DNA of 64,000 bases from Microbacterium flavescens (lineage in GTDB: Bacteria > Actinomycetota > Actinomycetes > Actinomycetales > Microbacteriaceae), in assembly GCF_018588945.1 (NCBI RefSeq), contig NZ_JAFIWA010000002.1, forward strand, positions 372,001-436,000, given 5' to 3'. The position numbers and the translations under genes are program-made. Below the pieces are notes generated by a model that had not been told where the DNA came from, ran no database searches, and saw nothing but the letters and a program-made list of their open reading frames with translations. Each line of letters begins with the position of its first letter. The stretch's first letter is position 1. Positions 26,379 to 34,729 of this stretch are shown piece by piece.

Positions 26379-26656
26379 TTCCAAGTTCGTCGCGTTCTGT
26401 TCTCGGAGTTTCGATGGGATGGCGCTTGCTCAGGAATGCGTCAGCCTCGGCACAAGAGCCGTTGCCAGGGATTGATGTGGCCATAGGTTCGATGCTGGCG
26501 CGCATAATGCGCGGGGGAAGTCTGGGCGATTCGCCCATCGGATGCCTCGTCGCGCGCCGACCGGAGCGCACCTCATTCCTTGGCCTTGCCAACGCTCGAG
26601 GATCCGCGCTGTGGTTCTCCCGCGGCCCCAGAGCCGTCCACCACCGAGAGAGATCA

Positions 26657-27550
26657 ATGACTGACGCACCACAGCAGCCCACGTCCTACCCGCAGCCGCC
26701 CCAGGCGTATCAGCCCCAGCAGCCGCAGGGGTACCCGCCCCAGCAGCCCGGTTTCGTGCCGCCTGCGGTTCCGCCTGTGAAGCAGAAGCCGGCACGGAAC
26801 GTGCTCGGCATCATCGCGCTCGCCACGGCGGCGCTCGGCTTCGTCTTCGCCTGCATCCCCGGCGCGCTCATCGTGGGCTGGATCCTGCTGCCCGTCGGGT
26901 TCATCCTCGGCATCATCTCGCTCTTCCTCAAGGACAAGGCCAAATGGCAGGGTCTGACCGCGATCATCGTGTCGGTGATCGGCACCATCGTCGGATTCAT
27001 CGTCTTCTTCGCCGTCGTTGCGACGTCGTTCAGCAACGCGTTCCAGTCGGAAGTGAATGTCAGCTCCGGCGATGACACTGCCGTCGTGGAGGAGGAAGGC
27101 ACCGCCGACGAGGCCGCCCCTGAGGTCGGCACGCGCGAGAACCCCGCTCCGCTTGGCTCCGCTGTCGAGGGTGAGGACTGGACGGTCGTCATCAACTCGG
27201 TCACGCTCGGCGCAACCGACCAGATCCTCGGCGCGAATCAGTTCAACGAAGCCCCCGATGCGGGGACCGAGTACATCCTCATCAACTACACCGTCACCTA
27301 CACCGGTGAGGACGCCGAAGGCGGTATGCCCGTGATGGTCGGCGTCGAGTACGTGACCGCTGCCGGCGTCACGGTCGACTCGCTGGAGAAGATGTTGGTC
27401 GGTCCGGACGAGATGGACGCCATGAGCACTCTCTACACCGACGCATCGGCGACCGGCAACGAGGCGCTGCAGGTGCCGACACCCGCCGACGGCGTGCTCG
27501 CCGTGCGCCCGGGCATGTTCGCAGACACCGTCTTCGTCGCCATCAAGTAG
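26657..27550 (+). CDS. DUF4190/DUF4352-type membrane protein
   Basis: 297 residues from the ATG giving MTDAPQQPTSYPQPPQAYQ. Residues 1-45 are a Pro/Gln-rich cytoplasmic tail; two membrane hairpin spans (about 55-100, NVLGIIALATAALGFVFACIPGALIVGWILLPVGFILGIISLF) and a third (about 108-130) follow as in DUF4190 proteins; then an acidic linker (VVEEEGTADEAAPEVG) and an extracytoplasmic beta-sandwich of DUF4352 type (ILINYTVTYTGEDAEG...). Function unknown, probably envelope-associated. The frame stays open upstream but lacks coding character. Followed by a very strong terminator. Confidence 0.75.
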   Translation: MTDAPQQPTSYPQPPQAYQPQQPQGYPPQQPGFVPPAVPPVKQKPARNVLGIIALATAALGFVFACIPGALIVGWILLPVGFILGIISLFLKDKAKWQGLTAIIVSVIGTIVGFIVFFAVVATSFSNAFQSEVNVSSGDDTAVVEEEGTADEAAPEVGTRENPAPLGSAVEGEDWTVVINSVTLGATDQILGANQFNEAPDAGTEYILINYTVTYTGEDAEGGMPVMVGVEYVTAAGVTVDSLEKMLVGPDEMDAMSTLYTDASATGNEALQVPTPADGVLAVRPGMFADTVFVAIK

Positions 27551-27558
27551 GCAACGCT

Positions 27559-27603
27559 ACGAGCGAGGGCCGGGGGCACGAGCTCCCCGGCCCTCGCTCG
27601 TTT
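27559..27603 (+). terminator. Strong intrinsic terminator at the island boundary
   Basis: A perfect 17-base-pair stem (ACGAGCGAGGGCCGGGG at 27559-27575 with its complement at 27585-27601) with a nine-base loop, ending in a short T run. It lies nine bases after the stop of the upstream gene and only 18 bases before the left attachment site. Confidence 0.9.
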
Positions 27604-27620
27604 CCGAAGGGGCCAGCCAA

Positions 27621-27639
27621 CCCCTAGAGGGACTCGAAC
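27621..27639. other. Left attachment site (distal att copy)
   Basis: CCCCTAGAGGGACTCGAAC is identical except for one base to the copy inside the tRNA-Arg(CCU) gene (62223-62241). No other tRNA part is present here, as expected for the displaced 3' end of the target tRNA. Confidence 0.75.
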
Positions 27640-27755
27640 ACGTTTTGAGCATTCTGCATAGCGATGTCGAACGACAACTTCCGCGGAATTACGCGGGGTT
27701 CTGAGATCGCCGCGACATCCAGCGACGTCCGAAAACAGCCAGGGGCGAATGGAAT

Positions 27756-27829
27756 GCGGCCAAAATGCGGGCAAGAGTTGCCAGTGCTGGAGGGGGCTTC
27801 AGGCGCATCTCAGAACCTAATGCGGCCAA
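27756..27829. other. Putative integrase arm-type sites, left end
   Basis: Two copies of the motif ATGCGGCCAA, at 27756-27765 (GCGGCCAAAA) and 27822-27829 (GCGGCCAA), about 120 and 185 bases inside the left attachment site, in the same orientation as the two copies near the right end. Inferred from repetition. Confidence 0.55.
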
Positions 27830-27936
27830 GCGGGTATTGGTCACTGGTTGACGCGTGCAATTTTGCGCGTTCTGCTCACAGTTGCTCGTCATGCTTTGCA
27901 AAGTGCTCAAATGCGGTTCAACGCATTCCAATGGTG

Positions 27937-28551
27937 TCAGCGGCCGATCGAGGGTCCCGATGAACCTGGCCTGACCGAAGGTCCGGTGAACTGCTCGCGA
28001 AGCTGCTGCTCGCGAGCCTGGACAAGCACCTCGCGACCGGTGGCCTCGTCGACGAGGCCGGCAATACGCGCCCGATTCATCATGCGCGTCGCGGTGCTAA
28101 CGCTGACGCCGAGCTGTTCCGAGACGAGCTTGAGGGGGCCGTCGTTGATGACCGAGGCGAGGCGGTACAGCCTGGCTGCCTCGTGCAGGTTCTGTTCCTC
28201 GGAGCGCGACTCGTCCGCCCTCAGTCGTGTCAGGTATTGTCCGTAGGTCTCGAGCTCAGACAGGCCACCGTCGATGCGGACAACGCGAGCTGCAGCCCAT
28301 TTGACGATGGCCTGCACTCGGAGGTCGCGCAGCAGCGTGGTGGTCACCTCGTCGCCCTGGCCGCTCCGATCCACTCGAATCGACTCAGCCGCCGCCCGCC
28401 GCAGCGTCGGGTCGTACACGACGTGGGCCCGCACGGCACCCGGAATGTCAGGAATGCCAGTCACGACGGCGACCCACGAGCGTGGAATGTGAATGCCGTC
28501 GCCGGCGTCGAGTATCTCGTCGTCGATCAGTTCGATCGAGAGTTCAGGCAT
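27937..28551 (-). CDS. Helix-turn-helix regulator of the island
   Basis: 204 residues from the ATG giving MPELSIELIDDEILDAGDGIHI. The frame is open to 28638, with alternative starts encoded by the upstream direct repeats (at 28596 and 28638); the 28596 start has a GGTGAG ahead of it, so the start is uncertain. The N-terminal two thirds match no family I recognise. The C-terminal part contains a plausible HTH, GPLKLVSEQLGVSVSTATRMMNRARIAGLVDEA. Divergent from the excisionase-like gene with inverted and direct repeats between, it probably controls excision or its own expression. Confidence 0.65.
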   Translation of the reverse strand: MPELSIELIDDEILDAGDGIHIPRSWVAVVTGIPDIPGAVRAHVVYDPTLRRAAAESIRVDRSGQGDEVTTTLLRDLRVQAIVKWAAARVVRIDGGLSELETYGQYLTRLRADESRSEEQNLHEAARLYRLASVINDGPLKLVSEQLGVSVSTATRMMNRARIAGLVDEATGREVLVQAREQQLREQFTGPSVRPGSSGPSIGR

Positions 28552-28558
28552 GCTGCGA

Positions 28559-28578
28559 GTTTCCCAGTTTCGGGAAAC
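28559..28578. promoter_or_regulatory. Inverted repeat GTTTCCC-N6-GGGAAAC
   Basis: Perfect seven-base arms (28559-28565, 28572-28578) next to the likely start of the HTH regulator gene. A good candidate for an autoregulatory operator; unproven. Confidence 0.5.
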
Positions 28579-28580
28579 GC

Positions 28581-28639
28581 GAGCAAGTGATGACATCGAG
28601 CACTCACCGGTGTACAGTGCGTGAGCAAGTGATGACATC
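28581..28639. repeat. 17-bp direct repeats in the regulator/excisionase intergenic region
   Basis: GAGCAAGTGATGACATC occurs at 28581-28597 and again at 28623-28639, with a 42-base period, i.e. about four helical turns, so a protein could bind both on one face of the DNA. They flank a possible promoter (TACAGT near 28613) and lie just upstream of the excisionase-like gene. They may be iterons bound by the excisionase or the HTH regulator. Confidence 0.6.
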
Positions 28640-28663
28640 TACCATCCAGCGAAGGAGAAAGTC

Positions 28664-28843
28664 ATGAACTCATCGCCGAATTCGCTTGCCCTGACGATGA
28701 AGGATGCCGCGAAGCTCGTAGGTGTCGACTACCGCACGATCAAGCTCGGCATCGAGAACGGAACGATCCCCACAGTCCAGCTCGGCCCGCGCCGGATGAT
28801 CCCCCGCGTGCCGCTGTTGCGCGCCTTCGGCGTCGACGCCTGA
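28664..28843 (+). CDS. Excisionase-like small HTH protein
   Basis: 59 residues: MNSSPNSLALTMKDAAKLV... continuing VDYRTIKLGIENGTIPTVQLGPRRMIPRVPLLRAFGVDA. The pattern 'L-T-x-x-x-A-A-x-x-L-G-V-x-x-x-T-I-x-x-x-I-x-x-G-x-I-P' followed by a RRMIPR wing is that of MerR-like excisionases (HTH_17). A good ribosome-binding site GAAGGAG lies eight bases before the ATG. It probably directs the integrase towards excision. Divergent from the HTH regulator. Confidence 0.75.
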   Translation: MNSSPNSLALTMKDAAKLVGVDYRTIKLGIENGTIPTVQLGPRRMIPRVPLLRAFGVDA

Positions 28844-28903
28844 TAGCGGCCTGATGGGCGGTGCGACGTCGCCGCGCATGTCTAACGGGTTCGCAAGCGA
28901 CCG

Positions 28904-29147
28904 GTGTGCGTCTATCAGCGGTCCCATCCGTTCGACGAAAGCGCCGCTGCGTACTGCCGTATCGCGCGGCAGACACTGTTCAGCCTGATCAGCCAGGGTC
29001 GCCGGCCGAGCTACTTCAGGCATGGGACGTGTGACGCGTTCCTCGCCGCCCGCCCTGGACGTACGGATCCAGACGCGCCTAGCATCCGTAGACCAGTCTC
29101 GCGAACGTAACGTGAAGCTGCGCGAGGCCAAAGAAGAAGGCGACTAG
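28904..29147 (+). pseudogene. Possible frameshifted second excisionase-like gene
   Basis: The frame starting at 28904 contains AAAYCRIARQTLFSLISQGRRPSYFRHGT, resembling an HTH_17 excisionase ('AAxYLGIARQTLxxLIxxGxxPxYxRHG'). It then loses sense (to a stop at 29108-29110), while the next frame gives VRIQTRLASVDQSRERNV and a basic/acidic tail KLREAKEEGD up to a stop at 29147. A single frameshift near 29030-29060 would join them. An imperfect hairpin (AAGGCG...CGCCTT, about 29138-29164) overlaps the end. Alternatively it is chance, or a 41-residue gene from the ATG at 29022. Confidence 0.35.
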
Positions 29148-29214
29148 CTGCGCTAGCCGCCTTCACGTCCGGGCTATAGGCCAGAGGCCCACACCCGATG
29201 CCAACCATTATATC

Positions 29215-30045
29215 TCACTCGTTTCCAGAAAATAGTCCCTTGGTCAAAGATGTGGTCGACATTGGCTTTGACTCGAGGGCGTCTGCCGCCGCGGTGGCAG
29301 GCGATCCGTTCGGACTCGGAGGAGTCCATCCTCCGTGCGTGTAGATCTTCAACGAGTGAGGCCCGGAATGAAGGCCGCCGATCAGGGTCGTGACCCCGAG
29401 CTGGGTTCGCACATGCTCGGCGAGCTGTCCTTTGGGGGAGGTGTGGCTTGCTAGCCCGGCTGCAGCGCGGAACTCAAAGGCAGCAGCGGACGTCAGCATA
29501 TCAACGATCTGCAGGCCGTCAGATGACTTCGAATCCAGCCGCACCACGCTCGTGAGGGCGAGTCTTGAGGTACGTCGGTTCACGCGATCGCGAAGGTCAT
29601 CCTCAAAGCGCACATGGTCTGGAGTTGAATAGTTGTCAGCCAGTACCGACGCGACCTCGTTGAAGACAAGCGCGCCAAGCACAAGCTGCTCAGCCATCTT
29701 CAGATACGCCTGCCACTGATCCCCAAAGCGCACTACCGGGTCTGCCGCCTGTCGATCGGCCAGGAAGCACCTGAAACTAAGGTCTCCACAGCCGACCGCT
29801 TCGCTTGCTAGATCTTTATACATCGGCAGCGAAGAGCGGGTCACGTCCGAGAACTTGAACTCGGTGTAGTAATGCTTGCGGTCGCGAAACTTCTGCACCG
29901 TGCGGAGCAGTGTCGAGGGGTTGGTTGCCTTCACCAACCCGACTGCAAAGAACCGATCGTTCGAGATAGCGCCGGTTTCATCGAGCAGCAGTAGCGACGT
30001 CGGGTGCTTGCGTCCCAACCGATCCCCGTAACTTGTCCCCGCCAT
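29215..30045 (-). CDS. DUF3800 domain protein
   Basis: 276 residues, ATG start. RNase H-like DUF3800 fold: the first acidic motif LLLLDETGAISNDRFFAVGLVK lies at the first beta-strand, EFKFSDVTRSSLP follows, and the C-terminal acidic motif SDGLQIVDMLTSAAAFEF carries the last Asp. These acidic residues suggest a metal-dependent nuclease, and the family is frequent in defence islands and prophages, but a biochemical role is not established. No ribosome-binding site is evident before the ATG; the messenger may be leaderless. Codon use is less GC-biased than the chromosomal part, consistent with transfer. Confidence 0.8.
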   Translation of the reverse strand: MAGTSYGDRLGRKHPTSLLLLDETGAISNDRFFAVGLVKATNPSTLLRTVQKFRDRKHYYTEFKFSDVTRSSLPMYKDLASEAVGCGDLSFRCFLADRQAADPVVRFGDQWQAYLKMAEQLVLGALVFNEVASVLADNYSTPDHVRFEDDLRDRVNRRTSRLALTSVVRLDSKSSDGLQIVDMLTSAAAFEFRAAAGLASHTSPKGQLAEHVRTQLGVTTLIGGLHSGPHSLKIYTHGGWTPPSPNGSPATAAADALESKPMSTTSLTKGLFSGNE

Positions 30046-30599
30046 GACAAAACACTATCCAACACCGCGGACCCGGATCCGCGTCCGGGCGGTGCTCGGG
30101 GAGAGGGTGCACGGGACGGGAGGGTGCGCGGCACGCCGCGATGGGCGCTGTGTGGAGACCCTCAGCGGAGGACACGCGTGCGCAGTGGAAGCGCGGCTGG
30201 AGCTGCCCGCCGGCGCCAAGCCCCGGCGACAACGGCCTCGACGAGGGCGGCGTCATCCTCCACATGCGGCTGGCGATCGGGATTCCGGTCGGGGCCGTGC
30301 GCATGAGCGCGGCGTGGTTTGCGCGCGGATCCCTGCGCGGGCGAGGAAGGAGACGTCGTACGCGCACTGAGGCATTGAGAAGATGTCGGACGCGGAAGGA
30401 CGTGTCGACGACGCCTAACGACCGGATGTCCTGACGGAACTTGGATGATGCAAGCGGTTTGGGGATTGCACCGTGACCGCCTCAATGGGGACCTTCCGGC
30501 ACGACCCTTTCGCCATAATTCGGTCGGAGGGTTGCAACCGTACCGAAGATCCTCGTTGAATCGGTAGAGCGTCGCCGACGCACGAAATGAGAGGGCTTT
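30046..30599. other. Intergenic region without a supported gene
   Basis: About 550 bases between the DUF3800 gene and the repeat protein gene. Several short overlapping open frames exist on both strands, but none has a convincing start, composition or domain. The last 30 bases carry the ribosome-binding site (GAGAGG) of the repeat protein. Nothing else seen. Confidence 0.5.
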
Positions 30600-30902
30600 A
30601 TGGCTGACGAGGCTAGCGCGGGCTACAACCCGGACGGCGGGTATGACCCGGACGGCGGGTATGACCCGGACGGCGGGTATGACCCGGACGGCGGGTATGA
30701 CCCGGACGGCGGGTATGACCCGGACGGCGGGTATGACCCGGACGGCGGGTATGACCCGGACGGCGGGAATGACCCGGACGGCGGGTACGATCCGGACGGC
30801 GGATACGACCCCGACGGCGGCTACGACCCGGACGGCGGGTACGACCCGGACGGCGGGTACGACCCCGACGGCGGATACGACCCCGACGGCGGACGCGCCT
30901 GA
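30600..30902 (+). CDS. Hexapeptide-repeat (GYDPDG) protein
   Basis: 100 residues: a seven-residue start (MADEASA), fifteen tandem GYDPDG units, and GRA. The first unit reads GYNPDG and the ninth GNDPDG. DNA copies 2-8 are identical 18-base units, whereas copies 10-15 differ from one another only at third codon positions (TAC/TAT, GAT/GAC, CCG/CCC, GGA/GGC/GGG), so the peptide, not the DNA, has been conserved. GAGAGG precedes the ATG by about seven bases, and a terminator follows. No signal peptide. Strongly acidic and flexible; it could bind calcium, act as a scaffold, or be a substrate for modification. Convergent with a Mur ligase-like gene. Confidence 0.7.
   Translation: MADEASAGYNPDGGYDPDGGYDPDGGYDPDGGYDPDGGYDPDGGYDPDGGYDPDGGNDPDGGYDPDGGYDPDGGYDPDGGYDPDGGYDPDGGYDPDGGRA
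30600..30902. repeat. 18-bp tandem repeat tract (15 units)
   Basis: Minisatellite-like tract with unit GGGTATGACCCGGACGGC. The left part is homogeneous (recent expansion) and the right part has synonymous divergence. Length variation between strains is expected and would stay in frame. Confidence 0.9.
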
Positions 30903-30910
30903 CCACCTTT

Positions 30911-30947
30911 CGAGCGCGGCGTCAGCGTCTTGCTGTCGCCGCGCTCG
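30911..30947. terminator. Bidirectional terminator-like hairpin
   Basis: CGAGCGCGGCG at 30911-30921 pairs perfectly with CGCCGCGCTCG at 30937-30947 across a 15-base loop, between the stop of the repeat protein and the end of the convergent Mur ligase gene. Confidence 0.8.
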
Positions 30948-30954
30948 TCTGTCC

Positions 30955-32142
30955 TTAATCGAGGCGTTGCACGGGTGACATCGCCTCACGGATGACATCG
31001 CGGTCATCATGGGGCAGACGCCGGGTGCCGACGAGCTGGTAGTGTTCGTCGCCTTTGCCTGCAACCAGCACTGTGTCGCCAGGGCGGGCCATCTGCAAGG
31101 CGGCGCGTATGGCGTCTTTGCGCAGCGGGATCTCGATGCTGTCCGGTGCCCCTGCGCGTACCTCTCGTCGGATGCGATCCGGCGGCTCGCGTCGCGGGTT
31201 GTCATCCGTCAACACGACCAGATCCGCCAGGCTTTGAGCGATCTGTCCCATGTCGCGTCGCTTCCCTCGATCTCGCTCCCCACCGGCCCCGAAAACCAGC
31301 AGGAGACGTCCGTGCGTACGCGCACGAACGGATTGTAGGGCCGTGCGAAGAGCGCCCGGGTTATGCGCGGTGTCGACGATGGCGGTGACACCGTCGCGTT
31401 CGCCGATCACTTGAAGTCGGCCCGGTGGCGGTGTTACCTTGCTGAGCGCTTCGGCTACAGCGGCCGGATCGCCACCAGCTCCGATCACCGCCGCAGCCGC
31501 CAGCATGAGGTTCGTGACCGCGATCGGATGCACAGTAGGCAGCGCAACGAGGTGCGATGCTGCGCCGATTATCAACCGTCCGCGCAGACCACCGTCGACT
31601 TCTTCCGCCCCGACGAGGCGAACCTCGCCGCCTTCGCCAACGGTGACCAAACGCGCGCCGCGCCTACTCACCGCTGCTCGAACGAGGTCGCCCTGAGCGG
31701 AGTCCGTCGCCAAGATCGCAACGCCGTCAGCTCGCAAGTACTCCTCGAATAGCCTGAGCTTTGCGTTCCAATACGCATCGACGCTGCCGTGCACGTCGAT
31801 ATGGTCCCGCTCGAGGCCTGTTGACACGGCGGTATCGACTTCCACTCGCTCAAAGAGCCCATCGGCCAAAATCCCGACGAAAGCCTCCAGAGAGATCGCG
31901 TCCGCTCCAGCGCGAGCCTGAGAGTCGATGAGGTCAGGCAAATAGTCGGCAGACCGACGCGTCTTTGCCTCATGCACAACGCCGTCGACGTCCGTGATTC
32001 CGGTGGAATCGTAGCCCGCTGCACGCCACCCGACGAGCTTCATCAATTGAAGCGTGGCGGTCGCAACGCTGGTCTTTCCGTTCGTCCCGGTAACCGCCGA
32101 GATAAGTGGCCTGCCCTGTGGCGATGTGACGGGCTGAATCAT
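30955..32142 (-). CDS. Mur ligase-family protein lacking the N-terminal UDP-binding domain
   Basis: 395 residues from the ATG with GGGAG ahead (MIQPVTSPQGRPLISAVTGTNGKTS); the P-loop TGTNGKTS is at about residues 17-24, whereas in MurE it is near residue 110. The central ATPase and C-terminal domains follow (NLMLAAAAVIGAGGDP, AIVDTAHNPGALRTAL, LVFGAGGERDRGKR, DDNPRREPP). The last motif resembles the DNPR of MurE enzymes that add meso-diaminopimelate, while AHNPGAL is closer to folylpolyglutamate synthases. It should ligate an amino acid to a carboxylate substrate, but it cannot hold a UDP-muramyl precursor in the normal way. An island copy, not the housekeeping murE. Confidence 0.75.
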   Translation of the reverse strand: MIQPVTSPQGRPLISAVTGTNGKTSVATATLQLMKLVGWRAAGYDSTGITDVDGVVHEAKTRRSADYLPDLIDSQARAGADAISLEAFVGILADGLFERVEVDTAVSTGLERDHIDVHGSVDAYWNAKLRLFEEYLRADGVAILATDSAQGDLVRAAVSRRGARLVTVGEGGEVRLVGAEEVDGGLRGRLIIGAASHLVALPTVHPIAVTNLMLAAAAVIGAGGDPAAVAEALSKVTPPPGRLQVIGERDGVTAIVDTAHNPGALRTALQSVRARTHGRLLLVFGAGGERDRGKRRDMGQIAQSLADLVVLTDDNPRREPPDRIRREVRAGAPDSIEIPLRKDAIRAALQMARPGDTVLVAGKGDEHYQLVGTRRLPHDDRDVIREAMSPVQRLD

Positions 32143-32353
32143 GATGCTCCCTCGGTCCGGCGCGTCCGGCCACGCAAGATTCATCCCACCACATATGTGA
32201 GCGATACGCGGCGGGTCTTACGTGCTGCCCACGAGCGCTTCCTCAGCGGGCGCTCGACCGATCGACGCGAAACTACTCGCGGGAAACGACGACATAGGCC
32301 CGACGCTCAGCGATCGATCCCCGGCTGAACAAGCCTTGTGCGCCAGCCAGGGG

Positions 32354-34729
32354 TCATTGAGACGCAGTTTGTACCCTGACGGCGCCGGCGTAAGGCAGCG
32401 CCGCGAAGGCTTCGAGGAAGCCTTCGTAGTCATCGACCGGCTCCCGAGGAGCATCGCTCAGCGAATACTCGCGAGTCCATGTCGCCATCACCGCACGCAC
32501 TTCGTCTGCTTCCGCGCTGTCGTCAAGTTGGCTATCAATCTCCTCGATGAGGAGGAGCACGGCCTCTCGGGGTGCTGACACAGGGTAGTCCGTCTGGAAC
32601 CGGTCCCGGATGCGGTTAACACGATCCTTGATCAGCTCACTCGACTGAGTTCGCAGGGCTTTCCGTTGGACAGTCGCGAGCTCTCGAAGGAGCAGCGAGA
32701 AGTTGGCGGCCAGGCGCTCGCGTGCTGGAAGCGGAACGGCGTCGGAAACGCCTGCTGCGACTACGTGACGCGCGAACGCGATCTTGTCGAGGTGGAAATC
32801 TTCCATCGAGAGGTGATCTCTAACAGCAGTTGCGACTCGATCGAGCGTCCCGCCCGGAGTCGCGAAGACCAACTTCGGATCCAGCTCGAGTTTGTCCACG
32901 TTTGCATCAGTCACGAACTCGGCGACGTAACGGCGAACTGCGTCAAGCGCGACATCCAAAGGCACGAGATCTTCGATGCCAACTACACCGCCGGGATTGT
33001 CGGACTGGAATCCAGTGATGTCATTCAGTTGGCGAACGAACTGAGGGTCAACCAGCTGCTTGCCGTTCGGTCCTCCTTTGCGCAGCTTTGCCACAGCTTG
33101 GTCGCCGGCAGCGTCGCTGTCGAGGAGTACGATCACCGCTGGCTTGTCCACATCACGCCCGCGGGCGAGGAACGCCATATACGGCACATGACTTGCCGAA
33201 CCCGCTGGCACGAGCGAGATGTCATTGAGGTTCAGGTTCTGGGATTCTGGCACCCCGGCAAGCCTCAGGTTGCCCGACATACCCGCGATTAGCACCTGAT
33301 CCGAGGCGCCCTCAAGAATCAGATTGCACCCGCCCATGAAGGTCGTCTCTGCAACCAGTTCCCCGAGGGCAGAGCGTAGCGGCTCGTAGTGGTTTCGCGC
33401 GGCATTCGCGACCACGCGCGTCCCCTCGTCATGCCGTCCCTTGTCCAGAACTCTAAGACGCTCAGCGTGGTTCTTGTCGATGAGGAAAGGGGAGTGCGTA
33501 ACATAAACCACCTGCACGGCAGGTACGGCGGAGTCCTGCGGAAATGCAAAGGCCTCAAAGATCCGCAGCAGATCTTGCTGGCCCGACGACGACAAGTACG
33601 CGTCAGGTTCGTCCATCAAGAGGATCTCTGGGCGTGCCCCGTTCCCCTCCTTCGCTGCATTAGCGACGTGGGCTAAGTACTGCACGAAGTAGCTGAGGAA
33701 GTACTTAAGACCGCCGCTTCGCTCGTCGAACGAGTATGTCCGTCCGGTTCTGTCACGAATCATGAAGTCAAGATGGAACTCCTGGTGCTCCACGAACAGC
33801 TCGAAATGCTGATCTTGGCGCCACCAGTGCTTGAAGTTCAGCGCATGAGAAAGCTCGGAGTTGATCGTGTCGACGATGCTGGTCGCGTAGCCGCTCTTGC
33901 CCTGGCCGATCGCAGTCGAGAGCTGGTCGAACAGATCGGGATTGAGTCCTGCGACATCGAGGAGAAGAGTCCTTGCAAGCTCAAATTTGCGCAGATCGGT
34001 CTCCACGACCGCGGCGCTGGCAGTGAGGTTCGACCTTAGGGTCTCCCGGTTCGCCTCGAAGTCTGAGGGCGAGGACAGCATGCCCAGCTGGCCGAATAGC
34101 AGTTCCAACCCGGAACGAACCTGGGCGTGTGGCATCGCATCCCTTGATTGTCCAGATGCGACGTACTTGATCGGCACGGAGTCCGGAAGGGGAACCCCCG
34201 CATCGATTTTGAAGACCGACGGCATCCCCAATTGCTCGAGGGCAGTCGGTTTCTTGACGGTGGCGATTGTCCACTGCTCGCCGTGACGCAGGTAGATCCG
34301 GGTCTTCGGCGTTGTGTTCATACGGAAGTACGCCAGCTCGTCGGGCAGCACTTCCACCTTTTGGCCGATTACTTCGCCAAGGAGAGGTAGGTCTGTGACG
34401 GAAAGGTCGTTGAATCTCAGCCCGAACTCGGGGAGCAGTAGATCCTTGTGGCGCAGGAAGAAGGGCGAGTATCGACAGAAGTCACGCTGCAGCACTTTGT
34501 CGCCGGTCAGCCCAAACTCGATGGCCGCGAGGACTTGGCTCTTGCCGGATTCGTTGGCGCCGACAACGGTCGTGATGTGCGGGTCGAGCGTGACCTTCAC
34601 GAAGGGGTACGGCGCCAGGCCGCCCGGAACATCGTCCCACGGCAGGGGGATATAGCCGGGGCTGGATCGCTTCATGAAGTCGAAGTTGAGCGAGCGAAAA
34701 AAACGTGCGTACACGGCGGTCAGCTTCAT
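32354..34729 (-). CDS. OLD-family ATPase/TOPRIM nuclease
   Basis: 791 residues from the ATG giving MKLTAVYARFFRSLNF. The N-terminal ABC/SMC-like ATPase has Walker A GANESGKS at residues 57-64, Walker B EILLMDEPDAYLSSSGQQDLL and YVTHSPFLI. The C-terminal TOPRIM domain has NLILEGASDQVLIAG (catalytic Glu) and VIVLLDSDAAGDQAVAKL (DxD). This is the OLD overcoming-lysogenization-defect architecture used in several phage defence systems (P2 Old, Gabija GajA). No GajB/UvrD-like helicase is adjacent, so it is a stand-alone OLD or pairs with the unknown membrane genes upstream. Full-length. Confidence 0.85.
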   Translation of the reverse strand: MKLTAVYARFFRSLNFDFMKRSSPGYIPLPWDDVPGGLAPYPFVKVTLDPHITTVVGANESGKSQVLAAIEFGLTGDKVLQRDFCRYSPFFLRHKDLLLPEFGLRFNDLSVTDLPLLGEVIGQKVEVLPDELAYFRMNTTPKTRIYLRHGEQWTIATVKKPTALEQLGMPSVFKIDAGVPLPDSVPIKYVASGQSRDAMPHAQVRSGLELLFGQLGMLSSPSDFEANRETLRSNLTASAAVVETDLRKFELARTLLLDVAGLNPDLFDQLSTAIGQGKSGYATSIVDTINSELSHALNFKHWWRQDQHFELFVEHQEFHLDFMIRDRTGRTYSFDERSGGLKYFLSYFVQYLAHVANAAKEGNGARPEILLMDEPDAYLSSSGQQDLLRIFEAFAFPQDSAVPAVQVVYVTHSPFLIDKNHAERLRVLDKGRHDEGTRVVANAARNHYEPLRSALGELVAETTFMGGCNLILEGASDQVLIAGMSGNLRLAGVPESQNLNLNDISLVPAGSASHVPYMAFLARGRDVDKPAVIVLLDSDAAGDQAVAKLRKGGPNGKQLVDPQFVRQLNDITGFQSDNPGGVVGIEDLVPLDVALDAVRRYVAEFVTDANVDKLELDPKLVFATPGGTLDRVATAVRDHLSMEDFHLDKIAFARHVVAAGVSDAVPLPARERLAANFSLLLRELATVQRKALRTQSSELIKDRVNRIRDRFQTDYPVSAPREAVLLLIEEIDSQLDDSAEADEVRAVMATWTREYSLSDAPREPVDDYEGFLEAFAALPYAGAVRVQTASQ

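Noticed and set aside
27621..27639. A second tRNA gene at the left island end
   Set aside because: Only the T-arm and acceptor end match; no D-arm or anticodon arm precedes it on the minus strand.
27664..27963. A 99-codon plus-strand frame just inside the island
   Set aside because: It covers the integrase arm-site region, has no convincing ribosome-binding site and no domain, and overlaps the end of the HTH regulator.
30600..30902. CRISPR array
   Set aside because: Units are contiguous 18-mers without spacers and translate to a clean hexapeptide repeat; no cas genes nearby.
30955..32142. Housekeeping murE
   Set aside because: The UDP-binding first domain is missing and the gene lies in a mobile island, away from the dcw cluster.
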